A stretch of DNA of 64,000 bases from Aegilops tauschii subsp. strangulata (GCF_002575655.3 NC_053039.3:221049622-221113621), one strand, 5' to 3'. Positions 10,698-22,700 are shown, counted from the stretch's first letter. Numbers and translations are program-made. The notes: generated from the letters alone by a model not told the origin.

Positions 10698-11733
10698 GAA
10701 CTTCAGAATACGCTCATTACGGTCACTATATACGTTTTGCGGTGATTATACGGTCAGTTGCTCACCGTTCAGCATCGGATTGCACTCTGTTGACCAGCGA
10801 AATAGTCTGCGTGGCACCATGTTGACTAGTTAAATTGACCACGTTCCTTGTGGGTCCCACATGTCAGTTCACATAGGAAAAAGGTTAGATAAACACAAAT
10901 TTATGCACGTGTGACAAGACTCCAACCCGTGAGCTGGAATCACCTGGTTGTGTATGTGTTTGTCAGGGCCTGATGTGTGCGCATGCATGTGTAGGTTAGG
11001 CACTTGAGCGTGAGAGTGTGTGTTAGTCGTGTGGTGTGTGCGTGTGAGTGTTGCGTGCGTGCGTGGCTGCGTGTGTACGTGTGAGTGTTGCGTGAGTGCG
11101 TGGCTGCATGTGTTCGTGTGAGTGTTGCGTGCATGCAGTTCGTGTGCATGCGTGCGTGTGTGTATAATCACCACACCAGCTCCTGTGTGTTAAAACAGAC
11201 GGCTCAGCATACCAATACAAGGCCACCTTGTCCACTGTGCCCGCGGTCATGACTTCGAACCACCGTCCAATATTTTTTTGTCGTTTGTTTTCATTCTTAC
11301 TAGCAAGATGCCCGTGCGTTGCACGTAACATCAAGATGCATTTGTATGACTAGTTTATCTTGTGAGAGAAAAGGATGAACGAGGGAAGGCCTTATTTGCA
11401 AATGTGGAGAGGTGTGTGGGTACCTTTTTGCAAAATTGCCATAGTTTCCTTCCTATCCGTCAGATATAAATCAGACGGCCTATATTGCAGGATGGCAGGC
11501 ACACCATCATCACCAACTCTGTTTTTTATAAGAGTAGAGAAGAGTAGATACAAGGCGACAGGTGGGCCCAATGGTTGTGAGATAATGTGATGCAACACTA
11601 GAGGTGCCACGTGGAGCGTTTAACTGGTGAACTAGTCGTGTCTTGAGCAAATACAGAGCTATACGGTGAGCCCGTGACTGTATAATAACCACAAAACATA
11701 AATGGTGACCGTAATGAGTGGATTCTGAAGTTC
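10698..11733. mobile_element. Small DNA transposon with long inverted termini (MULE-like, type unsure)
   Basis: The left end from 10698 (GAACTTCAGAATACGCTCAT) is matched, inverted, by the right end up to 11733 (ATGAGTGGATTCTGAAGTTC). The similarity runs inwards imperfectly for at least 70 bp and recurs beyond that (GCGTGGCACC left, GGTGCCACG inverted right). Both ends contain repeated ACGGTCA-type motifs. I see no TSD beside the ends and no transposase ORF. Length about 1.04 kb. It could be a Mutator-like non-autonomous element or a chance fold-back of two related repeats. Confidence 0.5.
11041..11140. repeat. 37-bp GT-rich minisatellite
   Basis: Copies begin CGTGTGAGTGTTGCGTG at 11041, 11078 and 11115, spaced 37 bp, in a longer GT-rich run (about 10970-11165). 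His/Thr-rich minus-strand ORFs here are only translations of this repeat. Confidence 0.9.
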
Positions 11734-14100
11734 AATGTACGTATCGTGCTTTCGCTCCAAATACAATGATCATCACTGTATATATCGCGGGAGAAAGATG
11801 AAACATGCGTGAATGTGCTGGGGGCTTACTTTTAGAGGACCTGGAGATAGTTTGTGTGCGTACGTGAAAGGGGCGTAGAGGGGGTGTATGCAATGGGGGA
11901 GAGAGATGCTCTTCGTTTCTCTTTATTATGACTAACTTTAAATATAGTATAAAAATATAAAAATTCACAGTGCGGAATAAATATCATTGTGGGCACCATG
12001 CAATGCAAATTAATGTTCATATTCCTCCATATAACTTTGTAATGTTGTATATATGTAGAAATTCTAAAATAATTTTTTGGCCACATTTATTCAAAAGGAA
12101 TGTTGTATGCGAAATAAATGTGAGGAGAGGGCTTTTTAGATCAACGAGGTACGTGATGTAACATGTGTGAATGTGTAGTTGATGTATTTGGCAGGGCCTA
12201 GCGAGGTATGTGTGTATTACGTATTTGAGAGAGGCATGGATAGAGGGGCCGGCGGGGGGAGGGGGCATGGGAGAGATAGCACGAGAAATGAGAGAGGTCT
12301 AGAGAGAGAGACTAATATGATGTCACGGCGGGAGATTCCCTTGAGTGTGTATATGCAACAGGGGAGGGGATAGATGCACGAGGAGATTTTCTTTTGTGTG
12401 GTGTCTGTGTTGGTATGTGTGGGTGTGAGAAGATAACGAGACCTGGGGGCAGAGGGTGTGTCACCGCGTGAGGTCCGGTCGGTCGAGGTGAGGCCCTTGG
12501 TTCGGTTCCGTCCTGCGCCACATTGGTCGGCCCGTGACGCATTTAGGGAGACCCATGGATGACTTGTTGTACAAGGCAACGATAGCAGAACTGTGAAGGA
12601 CTCTGTGTCCACTGACAAAGCCGGCTAGGATTTGTAACCCTGGGTTCTTGGACTAAGGTAACCCCTTATCTCTGATATTACTATTCATCCAACCTAACTT
12701 TAAGGGGCATCCTACAGAATGCTCTGCTAGAATCATACTCATCGATTAGGAAGAGAGGTGTGAGACAATGCGTGATAGACAGACCTAAAGATAATGTGCA
12801 TACATGAGACATGTAGGCAGGTCTATGTATATAGAAAGGGTCGATGGGGATTGTGCGTGTGTATGCTTGTGAGAGGAAGAGTGCTTGTGATAAAGGTTAG
12901 TGAAAACAGTCGTAAATGGTTACGAGAGGGAGGGAGGGTTATATCGAGAGCATGTCTGCGAGAAAGACACCTCGGGAGAGAGAGAGAGTGTGTGAGCATG
13001 TGTGAGAGACCACCGATGGGGAGTGAAACTACACGTAAAAGACTGATGTACACATTGATTAAAGATATAAATTGTATCCAAATATTAGGACGGGATGATG
13101 ATATTTGCAATTCGCGTAAGGAATGGTCATTGATCCATCAGACATCTAGATTCTATCGAATTTGAGCATGTCTATGTCATTATTCGACATAATTGATCCA
13201 CATAGTTAGTATTTTGAACTCCACACAATGCATCTCTTTAGCAATCGAATATAAACGCGAGTATAGTTCATGTTGTGTGTCTAAAGCACATTATACATAC
13301 GAAAGTTACACAATGAACATTATAAATAGCTAGCTATGAACTAGCATACATTTGAATTCAACTTAAGGTGGTTTTAAAAAAATCAAATTCAACATGAAGT
13401 CCATTCAATTATTTGAATTCGATATCATGGCATTTGTAAATCATACCTAAATTATGGGGGCACCAATCTTTGCTCTGATTTTGTACATAATAGCATATAT
13501 AGTCGTGTACAAAATAGATTCAAATTTAGCTCCTCCATTCCAAAATAATCGTAGTTATAGGATTTTCAAGTGTCAAAATTTCAAAAAGAAGCGGATAAGT
13601 TAATGAGGTTTTCAAACATACAAGGTCAAATTTAACATTGTCTATTTAGGTCAATCCTCAAAGTTCAAGAGTACTCTAAACGTGAATGCTTCTGTTTCAA
13701 AATTTCGAACGCAGAGCCAAAAGAGCCTCTACTCGCCCGAAACCGCGTGAGACCAATGTTTGGTAGTAGAAGGAAATTACTTTTCTAACTCCGACCCGTG
13801 AAACCTACCGGCCCAACGTCCAAAGGTCTAAACTGGGGTAGGTTTTTAGCTTCATCTAGACGCCACACAACCGCCTCCAAAAAACATTCATACACAATGG
13901 CCGCCTAAGCACACATGCGCGCGGCCGAAATCGCTCCGCCCACTATTTGGGACACCTGGGATTACCATCCTACCCTCGACCCGCAGTAGGTCCAAAATTT
14001 AAGAGGGGGGCAAAGTTTGTACTTTCCCCAAATTTCAAACAAGCGCGTCCCATCTGTTAAAAAAAAGCCAAAAACAAGCGCGTCCTAGACCGAAACATGG
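11734..14100. other. Non-coding DNA upstream of the CACTA gene
   Basis: No gene seen. It holds GAGAG- and GTGTG-rich stretches (about 11790-12440 and 12960-13010), AT-rich DNA (about 13200-13520) and, near 13529, CTCCTCCATTCCAAAATAAT, which resembles the start of a Stowaway-type MITE but has no partner end that I can find. Confidence 0.4.
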
Positions 14101-14505
14101 TTCTCCCTTAGCTCCCCCCGCCCCCCGCCCTCTTGTCCGATTCCCCATTCATACTCCGTGGGCGCCAAAACTACCTCTCCACCAGCCGCGAAACCCCGGC
14201 GTCCTCCGTCCGCCACCCCATCCCACCCATCAACCGCCGCCCTCCTCCATCACGCTGAAGCCGATACCCCGACATCGTCGTCCACCGCAACCTCAACCAC
14301 AACACCCTCCACGGCTAGTAGTTGAAGCCGAGGCTGAGCCGTCCGTACCCGAGCCAGTTCAACCACGCCGTCCTGCGCCTCACCGCCGCCGCTCCAACTT
14401 GGCCACCGTCCACCGCACCGGAGTTGTTCCTGCTATGCCTTCCTTCGCCACCTTGGATCTGCTTCCCCTCCGCCGACATACGGCCACGGCAACACAATCA
14501 ACAAT
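14100..14505 (+). promoter_or_regulatory. Putative promoter and 5' leader of the CACTA gene
   Basis: CT- and C-rich DNA (CCCCCCGCCCCCCGCCC near 14118, many CCACC and CCGCC blocks) resembling the 5' leader of grass genes. No clear TATA box. Exact start of transcription not determinable. Confidence 0.3.
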
Positions 14506-14834
14506 TTGGCCATGGGTTCGTCCAAGCCTGCACCCTCCTCCAAAACATCGGTTCCCCTGGCAAAAAGAAGAAGATCGCCGCGACATGTGGAGGAGACCAC
14601 ACCAGCAACCGAAAATGGTACTCCTCTTCCCTTATTCGTGCAAATCTTACGTGTCTTCTTGCACGGTATTCATCCCATAGAAGACACTAGTTGACCGCTT
14701 CTTCTTCATACTAGATGTTCCTAGTAACTCGCGATGCACAAGGTTTCTCCTCATATACTATTTCACCTTAGCTAGAGGTCCGTCGCCCCCTGGATTTCAA
14801 TTCCTGGTCAGTTGATTCCCAATTAACGGAATCA

Positions 14835-14878
14835 TTCCCCGGTGTAACAGGCGCTAGTTCGCCTATTACGCCGGGGAA
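14835..14878. repeat. 19-bp stem, 6-base loop hairpin
   Basis: Arm 14835-14853 (TTCCCCGGTGTAACAGGCG) and arm 14860-14878 (CGCCTATTACGCCGGGGAA) pair over 19 bp with one G-T wobble and one C-A mismatch; the loop is CTAGTT. It lies in the first intron or just after the first exon. Confidence 0.85.
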
Positions 14879-15439
14879 GCAGCGCCTCGATGTTTATCTT
14901 AGGGGCGTGTGGGGCCTAGAGCTGCTGGCGCTCGATCTGGAGGTCGGCCAGGATTAAAGGGATGGCCTGGGGGTGCTACCAAGCACGGCGGTGGTGTGAG
15001 TTCGAGGGGAGGGCGGGGCAGCGGAGGAAGGGGTCTGGGCCAGTGGTCACTGGCGGTTCAAGAAAGATCGTCAACAGTGACTGGCGGGAGGTAGACGAAG
15101 GCCATCTGCCCATTCCTTATAGATCGGACGGTTCATAAAAAAATCGACTGACTTATTTATTTTCAGTCGACTGTTATCTTGATAGGACCACATGTGGTGG
15201 TGTGCTGGAGGAGTACCTGCATTTCCTGTGCTCATATATTACAAAATCATACGGAGTAGAATCTAATTTTGTTTGCCATGCAATGTTGTAGAGCTATCAT
15301 ATGTCTCCTGTCATTTATTTTTCAGCCACCTGCTATCTGCTACTTTTACAGTGCACTAGTTATGCACACACTTCACCCATACTCTCGCTATTGTGTTTTT
15401 ATGCAAGGGTATTTCATACTCTGCCTTCACAGAAGCAGA

Positions 15440-17815
15440 AAAGAAAAGAGAGAAGGCGCTCCTGCTTGCTTCGCGGGCAGGCAAGACACGTGTTTTCGCT
15501 TTAAAAGTTGGATGTTTAACAGATGGAGATGGTAAACGTAGCTCTGGAGTTGATGATCTCGCTCGCCGTGAACTACCATCCCATGTGCTTGCTTTAACTT
15601 CATGGTGTCATATGTGGTTGCATGTTGCATATGGTGTCTAGCTTGTATTCGAAAGGCTGAAGTCGGTCTTTATCAAGATAAGGAAAGATATTTTTTACAT
15701 GAACCACCATCCCGGGAGCACCAGAAGACAAATAGCTAGTCAGGGCACTGGCCGAGCCAGTGACAAGCCTAGCACAGACATGCATCACCTGGAAGCCAAC
15801 TAAAAAGCCACAATGGTGGCGAAGTAGCCCGCCTCCCACCAGGCTCTCAGATCCTAGATGATCATGCTCACCACTCCAGCCGGATGTCTATCTTGTATTG
15901 CTTCCAATATGGTTAAATTGCATCTGCTTAGCTTACACACTATACCTTTGAATATGACATGCCTTCCTGTTTTTGGTACATACTAGTACATCTGTCTGTT
16001 AACCATGTTCTTACATCAAACTAATGTTCTTGTGTATCCCTCATCAATCACTTATGATGAGGCAGTCAGGCCAGTGGACTACTGTGATAAAATATCCTCA
16101 TTTAAAGAATGCAGCATCAGCCTCCCCACATGATTCTCAAGAAATAGCAAGGCTAGATGAACATAGTGAACGTAGCTCTATAGTTGATTACCGCATTTCC
16201 CCTACACTAGCATCGCAGGTGCTTGCTCTAACTTAGCAGCGTGATATGTGGTTGCATGTTGCATATGGTGACTAGATTGTAATTCTTCCAATCTGGTTAA
16301 ATTGCATGTGCTATTCTTCTTAGTTTATACATTATACCTGTTAATGTGACATGCCTTCCTGTTTTTAGTACATAGTACATCTGTCTATTAAGCATGTCCT
16401 TACATAAAACTATTGTTTTTTGTATCCCGCATAAATCAATATGATGAGACACCTTTAGTATATGCAGTGTGATATTAGTTGCATCTTTCATATGATTTAT
16501 AGCATGCGCTGCTTTTAATTTGTTGAAATGCCATTTATGATGGGACGCTTTTAACTTGGCAGAGTCATATTGGCTGCATCTGTCATGTGGTGTCTAGCTT
16601 GCATTACTTCTTATTTGTTGAAATGGTTTCTGCTTAGTTTACACAAACAGTTGTGAATATGCCATGCCGTCCTGTTTTTCGTATTATTCCATCCTGGAAT
16701 CATGTGTTTGCCTTACATCAAAGTAATGATTGTCACTATCATGCACGAATGAGTTCTGAAGAGTGAATTTTATTGCTTTTTCTTGTCGGTTTTACTTGAC
16801 AATTCAAAATCAATAAAGCGGAAGGAAGTTAGCAAGGCAGCGGATGAAGGTGCTCCTTCCAAATGGAGGGCCTCTACAGATTCTACTCCTCCATCCCCCC
16901 AAGATGATTTCCAAGACAACACATGCATAGACACTCAACGTAGCTGTGTTGGTGATGAGCACGTCTCCCCTAGTGCACCATCACAGGTGCTCCCTCTAAC
17001 TTGGCACTGTTATATGTGGTTGCATGTTATGTATGATGTCTAGCTTGTATTGCTTCTAATTTTGTTTAATTTCATCTGCTTACTTTACACATTATACTTG
17101 TGACTAAGACACGTGTTCCTGTTTCTAGAACATACAATATTTGTCTATCACACCATGTTCTTACATCAAAGTACTATTGTTGTGTAACCTGCAACAATCA
17201 CTTATCATAAGACACATTTGACTTGGGAGTGTGATATAGGTTACATCTCGCATTCTTTTCTAGCTTGTACTAGTTCTAATTTGTTGAAATGGCACTTATG
17301 ATGAGACAGTTTTAACTTGGTAGAGTGATATTCGTTGCATCTTTCATATGGTGTCTAGCTTTCATTGCTTCTAATTTGTTGAAATGCCTTCTCCTTAGTT
17401 TACACATCATAAGCTGTGAATATGCAATGTTGTGAATATGCAATGGCACTAATGACGAGAGACCTTTAACTTGGTAGTGTCATGTTGTTTGCATCTTGCA
17501 TATGATTTATTTCTTGTACTGCTTCACATTTGTTTAAACGGCACTTATGATGAGACACTGTTAACTTGGCAGAGCGATATTTGTAGCATCTTTCATATGG
17601 TGTCTACCTTCCATTGCATTGCTTCTAATTTAGTGAAATGTCTTCTGCTTAGTTTACACATCATAGTTCTGGTTATCTCATGCCATCCTGTTTTTCGTGC
17701 ATATTACATCCTCCTATCATGTGGTTGTCTAACATCAAAGTTCAGTTCGTCTGTATCACGCATCAATTTGTTCTGGAGAACTAAATTGTTATTATTTTTC
17801 TTGTCGGCTTGACTT
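15440..17815 (+). repeat. Tandemly duplicated exon-intron unit inside the CACTA gene
   Basis: Three exon ends share AACGTAGCT..., then ...CATC[CA]CAG or CATCCCATG before GTGCTTGC/GTGCTCCC (15537-15600, 16160-16225, 16940-17000). After each comes the same intron block (ATATGTGGTTGCATGTT, then GTCTAGCTTGTATT-like sequence, then TTACATCAAA). Further intron-only copies (ATGATGAGACA, TTTCATATGGTGTCTA) fill 17200-17720. Units are about 650-800 bp long, unequal and diverged. The exons code for basic, low-complexity protein, so copy number may matter little for folding. Confidence 0.75.
15650..15884 (-). mobile_element. Short non-LTR (LINE/SINE-type) insertion in an intron copy
   Basis: A 235-bp insertion flanked by a 15-bp target-site duplication with one mismatch: TGTCTAGCTTGTATT (15635-15649) and TGTCTATCTTGTATT (15885-15899). 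Parallel intron copies near 16255 and 17035 lack the insert, which confirms it. On the minus strand it ends with a GATAAAGACCG...CAGCC stretch like the 3' tail of plant LINEs. No ORF. LINE rather than SINE is a guess. Confidence 0.6.
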
Positions 17816-18294
17816 AACATGGCACAGAGAAAGAGGAAGCAACACAGAACGACAGGGAGAGGGAAGCGGAAGAATCCTGCAGATTCTGCTGGTACTCATG
17901 GTGCAATAGAAGGTCAAAGTCCAGCGAAAAATTGTACCGACAGGGTATCCTATGCTACACGAGCTGAAGAACAAGCCAAACAGAAACAAATAGCTTCCAC
18001 CAAACAAGCAGAGACAACCCTAGTTGTTACAACACCTTCCACAGTACCACCAGCTGCATGATTTACTCATTGGTCAACTCAGCTAGCAGCACGTTCCCAA
18101 GCTCCCTTGCCACCTGACACTACTTCTGAAGCACTCTTGACAGAAGATGAGTTGGCAAGATCAGATGAACTTTGTGAGCTTCAACAGCAAGAAGGTAGTT
18201 GCTGGAGTCAAGTTACAGTTGCATGCTTCTTTATATGTAGTCTCACAGTTTGATGTACACTAACACTTCCTATGTTCATTGTTGGACTAGTACC

Positions 18295-19200
18295 TAGGCG
18301 CAAGAGGAAACAAACATCAGGGATAATGCTCGATAGGTCAACTAAATCTAGAGGAGGAAGAATGGAGATCCGTTTTGAGGCAGGTTTAAAAAGGCCACGT
18401 GATGCTACAGAGTCAGCCAAGTTAGTATCAGAGGTAGCAGTTGCCGTTAGGTGTCATGTACGTATCCTCCCAACATGGATTCAGTACAGAAATGACAAAG
18501 ACGAAACCCAGTTCAACACCTTCCTCGACCATTTATCTGTAAGTATGGTTATGTATGGAAACTAGTAATATTGTCTTGCTCTGTCCAATACTTTCTAGGT
18601 TGCTGATAATGAGACTCCCATAATTTTCAACAGACGAGGTTCAAGTTGGATAGCCAAGATGATGCAACCAGACAAGCCTGCACCCATGTTTTCAAGTCTG
18701 CTTTGCGACAGTATCGGTATAACTTGAGGAAAACTAACTTTGAAGGCAAGGCTAACAGTGAACTTGCCCAAACATCTCCAGTGGAAAATATATCGGATGA
18801 AGACTGGAGAGGCCTCGTTAAACACTGGTCTGATCCGAAGTATCAGGTACATTATATATATGTGATCAGATCACATGTTGAAGTCCTATTTACGCATGTG
18901 CCACATAAATCTATCTTCTTGTAGGTGAACTGTTCGAAGAACAAGGCCAACCGTACGAAAGTGAAATTCCAACAAACGACAGGATCTCGTAGCTATATTG
19001 CACACTGCGAGGCTCTTGTAATTAGCTGCTGTTTAACTCTTTTCATTGTACCATATTATCAGATCTATATTGACTTGTTCCAAATGCAGAGGAAAGCCCG
19101 CAAGGACCAAAAAGTACCTGAACCAAATGCTGTGGAAATCTTCAAGGACTGTCACACCAGCAAGATGAAGGGCACGACTACACCAGTCAAAGCCGCTGTT
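18295..19200 (+). CDS. Core Transposase_24-like domain, four exons
   Basis: Exons at about 18295-18540, 18634-18846, 18925-19017 and 19090-19200 encode, in order: a basic KRK stretch; HVRILPTWIQYR; DEDWRGLVKHWSDPKYQ; NCSKNKANRTKVKF followed by TTGSRSYIAH; and an EPNAVEIFKDCHTSK segment. The W..LV..W.DP.., N.ANR.K and TGS.S signature in this order is what I know of the plant Ptta/En/Spm family (PF03004). The 18634-18846, 18925-19017 and 19090-19200 exons have lengths divisible by three. None of these four exons contains a stop, unlike the exon before them (TGA at 18059). Confidence 0.7.
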
Positions 19201-19518
19201 GTAAGTCCTTAATCGTCATGCCTTTTAACCACTACTTACTCTGACTTGTGCCTTGAACTACATGGTTTGCAGCCAATGTCTATTACTCTTTTCAGTTTTA
19301 TACACAATTGCCTTAGCGTATCATTGCACCTTACAAGGTTTAAAAGGGAGGAGTGACGTTCCTTTGATCTTGACCTGTAATCTAGTTCCCTGCTGGACTT
19401 GCCCACACAACGTTACAATTGCCTGTTTGTCTGTTCTCAGTTGTTTTGTGATATGAATGATGTCATACTATGCTTACTGCATTATAAACTTTGTCTCTTT
19501 ATCCTTAGCTGTCAATAC

Positions 19519-19969
19519 TGTTGGGGAACATAGTAATTTCAAAAAAATTCCTACGCACACGCAAGATCATAGTGATGCGTAGCAACGAGAGGGGAGAGTG
19601 TTGTCCATGTACCCTCATAGACCGAAAGCGGAAGCGTTATGACAACGTGGTTGATGTATTCATACGTCTTCACGGTCGACCGGTCCTAGTACCGAACGTA
19701 CGGCACCTCCGCGATCTGCACACGTTCAGCTCGGTGACGTCCCACAAACTCACGATCCAGTAGAGCTTCGAGGGAGAGCTTCGTCAGCACCATGGCGTGA
19801 TGACGGTGATGATGAAGCTACCGACGCAGGGCTTCGCCTAAGCACTACAACGATATGACCGACGTGGATTATGGTGTAGGGGGCACCGCACACGGCTTGG
19901 AACAATCAACTTGTGTGTTCTAGGGTGCCCCTGCCCCCGTATATAAAGGAGCAAGGGGGAGGCCGGCCG
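19519..19969 (-). repeat. 3' LTR of Copia A, outer 451 bp only
   Basis: Matches the first 451 bp of the complete LTR at 29696-31435, including the GTATATAAAGGAGCAAGGG block at 19939-19957. It stops where Gypsy B begins (19970). Confidence 0.9.
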
Positions 19970-20861
19970 TGTCGGATTTCGGGTTTCGGCAAAACCCTTG
20001 AGGTTCGAACACTGGGGTGCGCACGAAGATCTCTCTCTCCCTAGATCGCTCTCGCAACAATCGCAAGGCCTAGCTCGACGAACCCAAAGAACGAGAGACA
20101 CAAGAGTTTATACTGGTTCGGGCCACCGATGTGGTGTAATACCCTACTCCAGTGTGGTGTGGTGGATTGCCTCTTGGGCTGAGGATGAACAGTTACAAGG
20201 GAAGAACAACCTCCTGAGGAGAGGTTCCCTTGTGCTTGCTAAGCTTGTGTGGTTGAGGATCATCTCCTTCCTCCTACTATGATGGTGGCTAGTCCTATTG
20301 ATAGAGGCCTTGGTCCTCTCCCAAATATTGAGCGGGAAGGGATCCAACAACGGCCAAATTCGAAGGGAGACAACTAGTACAAGTTATCCTGACTAAAGGT
20401 GGTCTTCGCCTGCCAAAGGCTCTCGTGGTGACGCCGTCTTGGGCTCCACGGTGACCTCCGTCCTGCCGTCCTGCTGGTCTTGGTCTCGTTGCACCGATAT
20501 GGAAACCTTTGCCTGATGCCCCGGGACTCCTCGCCTATGCTTGCCCCTTTAGCACCAAAGAGGAAACAAGGACACTGCGCGCGCTGGCGCCCGCCTAGCG
20601 CCCGCCTGACTCCAGTCATTATGGCTTGCATCACAGAAACCTCGCGAGGTGTCCCTTGCCTTGATCTCTCCGCCCCTCGCGAGCCTGCCTAGTGAAGCTG
20701 CCCCCGAGGAGGTCTTGTGTCATCCGCCTTGCGAGGCTTGGCCCCTCGCGAGGGTCTTGAGTGTTTGCTGGTGAAGATGGGCCATACAGGGCCGCTTGTG
20801 GAGCCATGCTGTGGGATGCAAGCAGGCAAGTCTGGGGACCCCCGTTCCCAGGACGCCGACA
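19970..20861 (-). repeat. Left (3') LTR of Gypsy B
   Basis: Plus-strand ends TGTCGGATTTCGG and GACGCCGACA. The purine tract (minus strand TTGGGCCCAGGGGCTAC) lies directly inside it at 20862-20878. Confidence 0.9.
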
Positions 20862-21151
20862 GTAGCCCCTGGGCCCAAGGCGTGCTCGGACTTGGCTTAG
20901 AGGCGAAGCCAAAGGGCAAGTGCGGAGTGCCATGGGCCCCAACAGCCTGTGGCCTCGCTTGACGCGTGGCGATTGATTGGACATGGGCGGCCCCGCTTCC
21001 CCACGCGGCCTTGATATCCGCCTGGCTAGGCGGCCATGGCGTCCTACATAGTTATTTCCCCATTGCTGGCGGCGCACCACCCAACTCCTCCGCTTCCTCG
21101 GACCTCAGCTTCCTCTCCCAATCCGACCCAAGCTCTATCCTCTTCATCACC

Positions 21152-22422
21152 ATGGCGCCGAAACGGACGGAGAAGGTGAAGAAGCCCTTGTCCTCAACCA
21201 GACCACCTCCAGCCATCGAGCCCGCCGTCGGTCGATCGTTGGTGCTCAACCGGGAGGCCATGGACAAGGTCTGCCCGGCGCTCGCCACCAGCTTCAACGA
21301 GTGGGGAGGGACGGTGGCCTGGCTTGCGTCCCGAGCTTCCGTCGATAGGACAGCCACCGAGGTCCAATTCTTCATTGACACTTTGTGGGCTGGCCTGGTT
21401 CCTCCCTTCTCCGCCTTCTTCAACGTCGTGCTTTCCCATTACCAGATCCATATGCTGCACCTAGATCCCCAATCCGTCGCCCTTCTTGTCGTCTTTGCCT
21501 TCGTCTGCGAGGCCATGGTGGGCATTGCCCCCTCCGTGGCCCTCCTGCGCCATTTCTTCTCGCTACACCTGACCGACCCCCGGCAATGCTCGGGGTGCCT
21601 GAGCTTCCAGGCCGTGACGGCGACGGCCGGCTTGGGGATTGACTTTGAGCTCCTGCCGTCTGCGAGCGGGTTTCGGACGCGGTGGGTGTATGTGGATGTC
21701 GGAGTGCTCAACCCTTTGCTCTTGCCTCCGTCGGCGCCCGCCGTCCCCAGCTCCGGCTGGGATCACGAGAAGCTTGTGAGCCCCCGCCTCGCCTTCGTCT
21801 GGCTCCGGTTGAAGAGGCTGAAAGATCTTGTCTTGATTGCGCCCAAGGTGATGAAGGAGTTCCTCCGACGCCGCGTCGCCCCACTCCAGCGCCATTCCCA
21901 GCCGATGTGGGCCCTGTCTGTCGGCCAGGATCGCATGAGGCTTCAGGAGTCAGGGCTTCCACTCGAGGCACGAAGAACGGTGCTCGAGGTCCTGTCGGGC
22001 GACCCCTCGCCAGCCGATATGCCACCGGAGTGTTGTCTCTTGTACTGCTGCTCGAGCAGGGTGGAGTTCGCGGGGCAGATGCCCCTCTTCGATGATTGGG
22101 GCTGCGTCCCGTCGGCCATGAAGGGCCCCGCGAGAACCCTGTCTCCATGGTCCCCCTCCTCGCCGCCAGCGCTGAACTTACCCCAAGAGTGGATGCAGGG
22201 GGGCAAGCACCGCTGGAGGCCGGAGGCGCGGGTGCTGAAGCGTCGACGTCGCTCGAGGCTCCTGAGGTCCCATCCCCAGGAGCCCGCGACTCTTGCCCTG
22301 GGGTGACAGCTGAGGGGCGTCGCAATCCGCAGCTCCTGAGGTCGAAGCCCCCGGGGTCTCCGCAGGTCGTCGTGAGGCGGAGCCCGAGGGCCCTCGCAGC
22401 ATCCGTCGTGAGGCGAACGTAG
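21152..22422 (+). pseudogene. Antisense ORF of Gypsy B ('putative gypsy type transposon' protein)
   Basis: The ATG at 21152 (CCATGGCGCCGAAACGG) matches the start of the D homologue at 39787. The frame runs to about 22100, where a one-base change shifts it; the homologous sequence continues in the next frame up to 22422 (GLRPVGHEGPR matches GLRPIGLVGPR of D). The N-terminal half contains LHLDPQSVALL, ALLRHFF and RTRWVYVDVG segments shared with D and typical of PF04195-type proteins of plant Gypsy elements. Function unknown. It lies opposite to gag-pol and would need its own promoter. Confidence 0.75.
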
Positions 22423-22479
22423 CTGTGTGGTGGGCCCTCGCAGCATCCAACGCGCGAAGGCCAGAAGAGCTCCTGAGAC

Positions 22480-22700
22480 GCGGCCCTGTTGAGCCCTAGG
22501 ACGTCGATGCAGACGCGCAGCCCAGCATCCTCGCCTGGATGGGGGGCTGCGCCAGGTAAGCGGCGATCGCCGCGCATGGCCCTTGCATCCTGCAGTTCCT
22601 GAGTGGTCTTGGTAACGAACTCCTGAGCGCTGGGCGCTCCTCGCCCTGTGTCCTCCTGAGGGAAACGTGTTGCGAAGTACGCCTCCAAATGGTGCCCGAG
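22480..22700 (-). pseudogene. Reverse transcriptase remnant of Gypsy B
   Basis: The minus-strand frame contains GLRVCIDVLGLNRA, matching the RMCVDYTDLNKA block of G1 RT. Only this N-terminal scrap remains. To its left the sequence passes directly into the 3' end of the antisense ORF region, so the rest of RT, RNase H and integrase was deleted. Confidence 0.65.

Noticed and set aside
10869..11334. His/Thr-rich minus-strand ORFs (HTHTRTH-type)
   Set aside because: They are translations of the GT-rich minisatellite at about 10970-11165, in several frames at once, with no domain.
12217..12618. Ser/Leu-rich minus-strand ORF of 133 codons
   Set aside because: Arises from GAGAG- and GTGTG-rich DNA; no recognisable domain.
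14835..14878. Helitron 3' end hairpin
   Set aside because: No CTRR follows the hairpin at the expected distance on either strand, and no TC start or RepHel sequence was seen.
21708..22688. Long minus-strand ORF of 326 codons
   Set aside because: Most of it is the complement of the antisense ORF of B in GC-rich DNA. Only the first 60 or so codons (RT remnant) are real.
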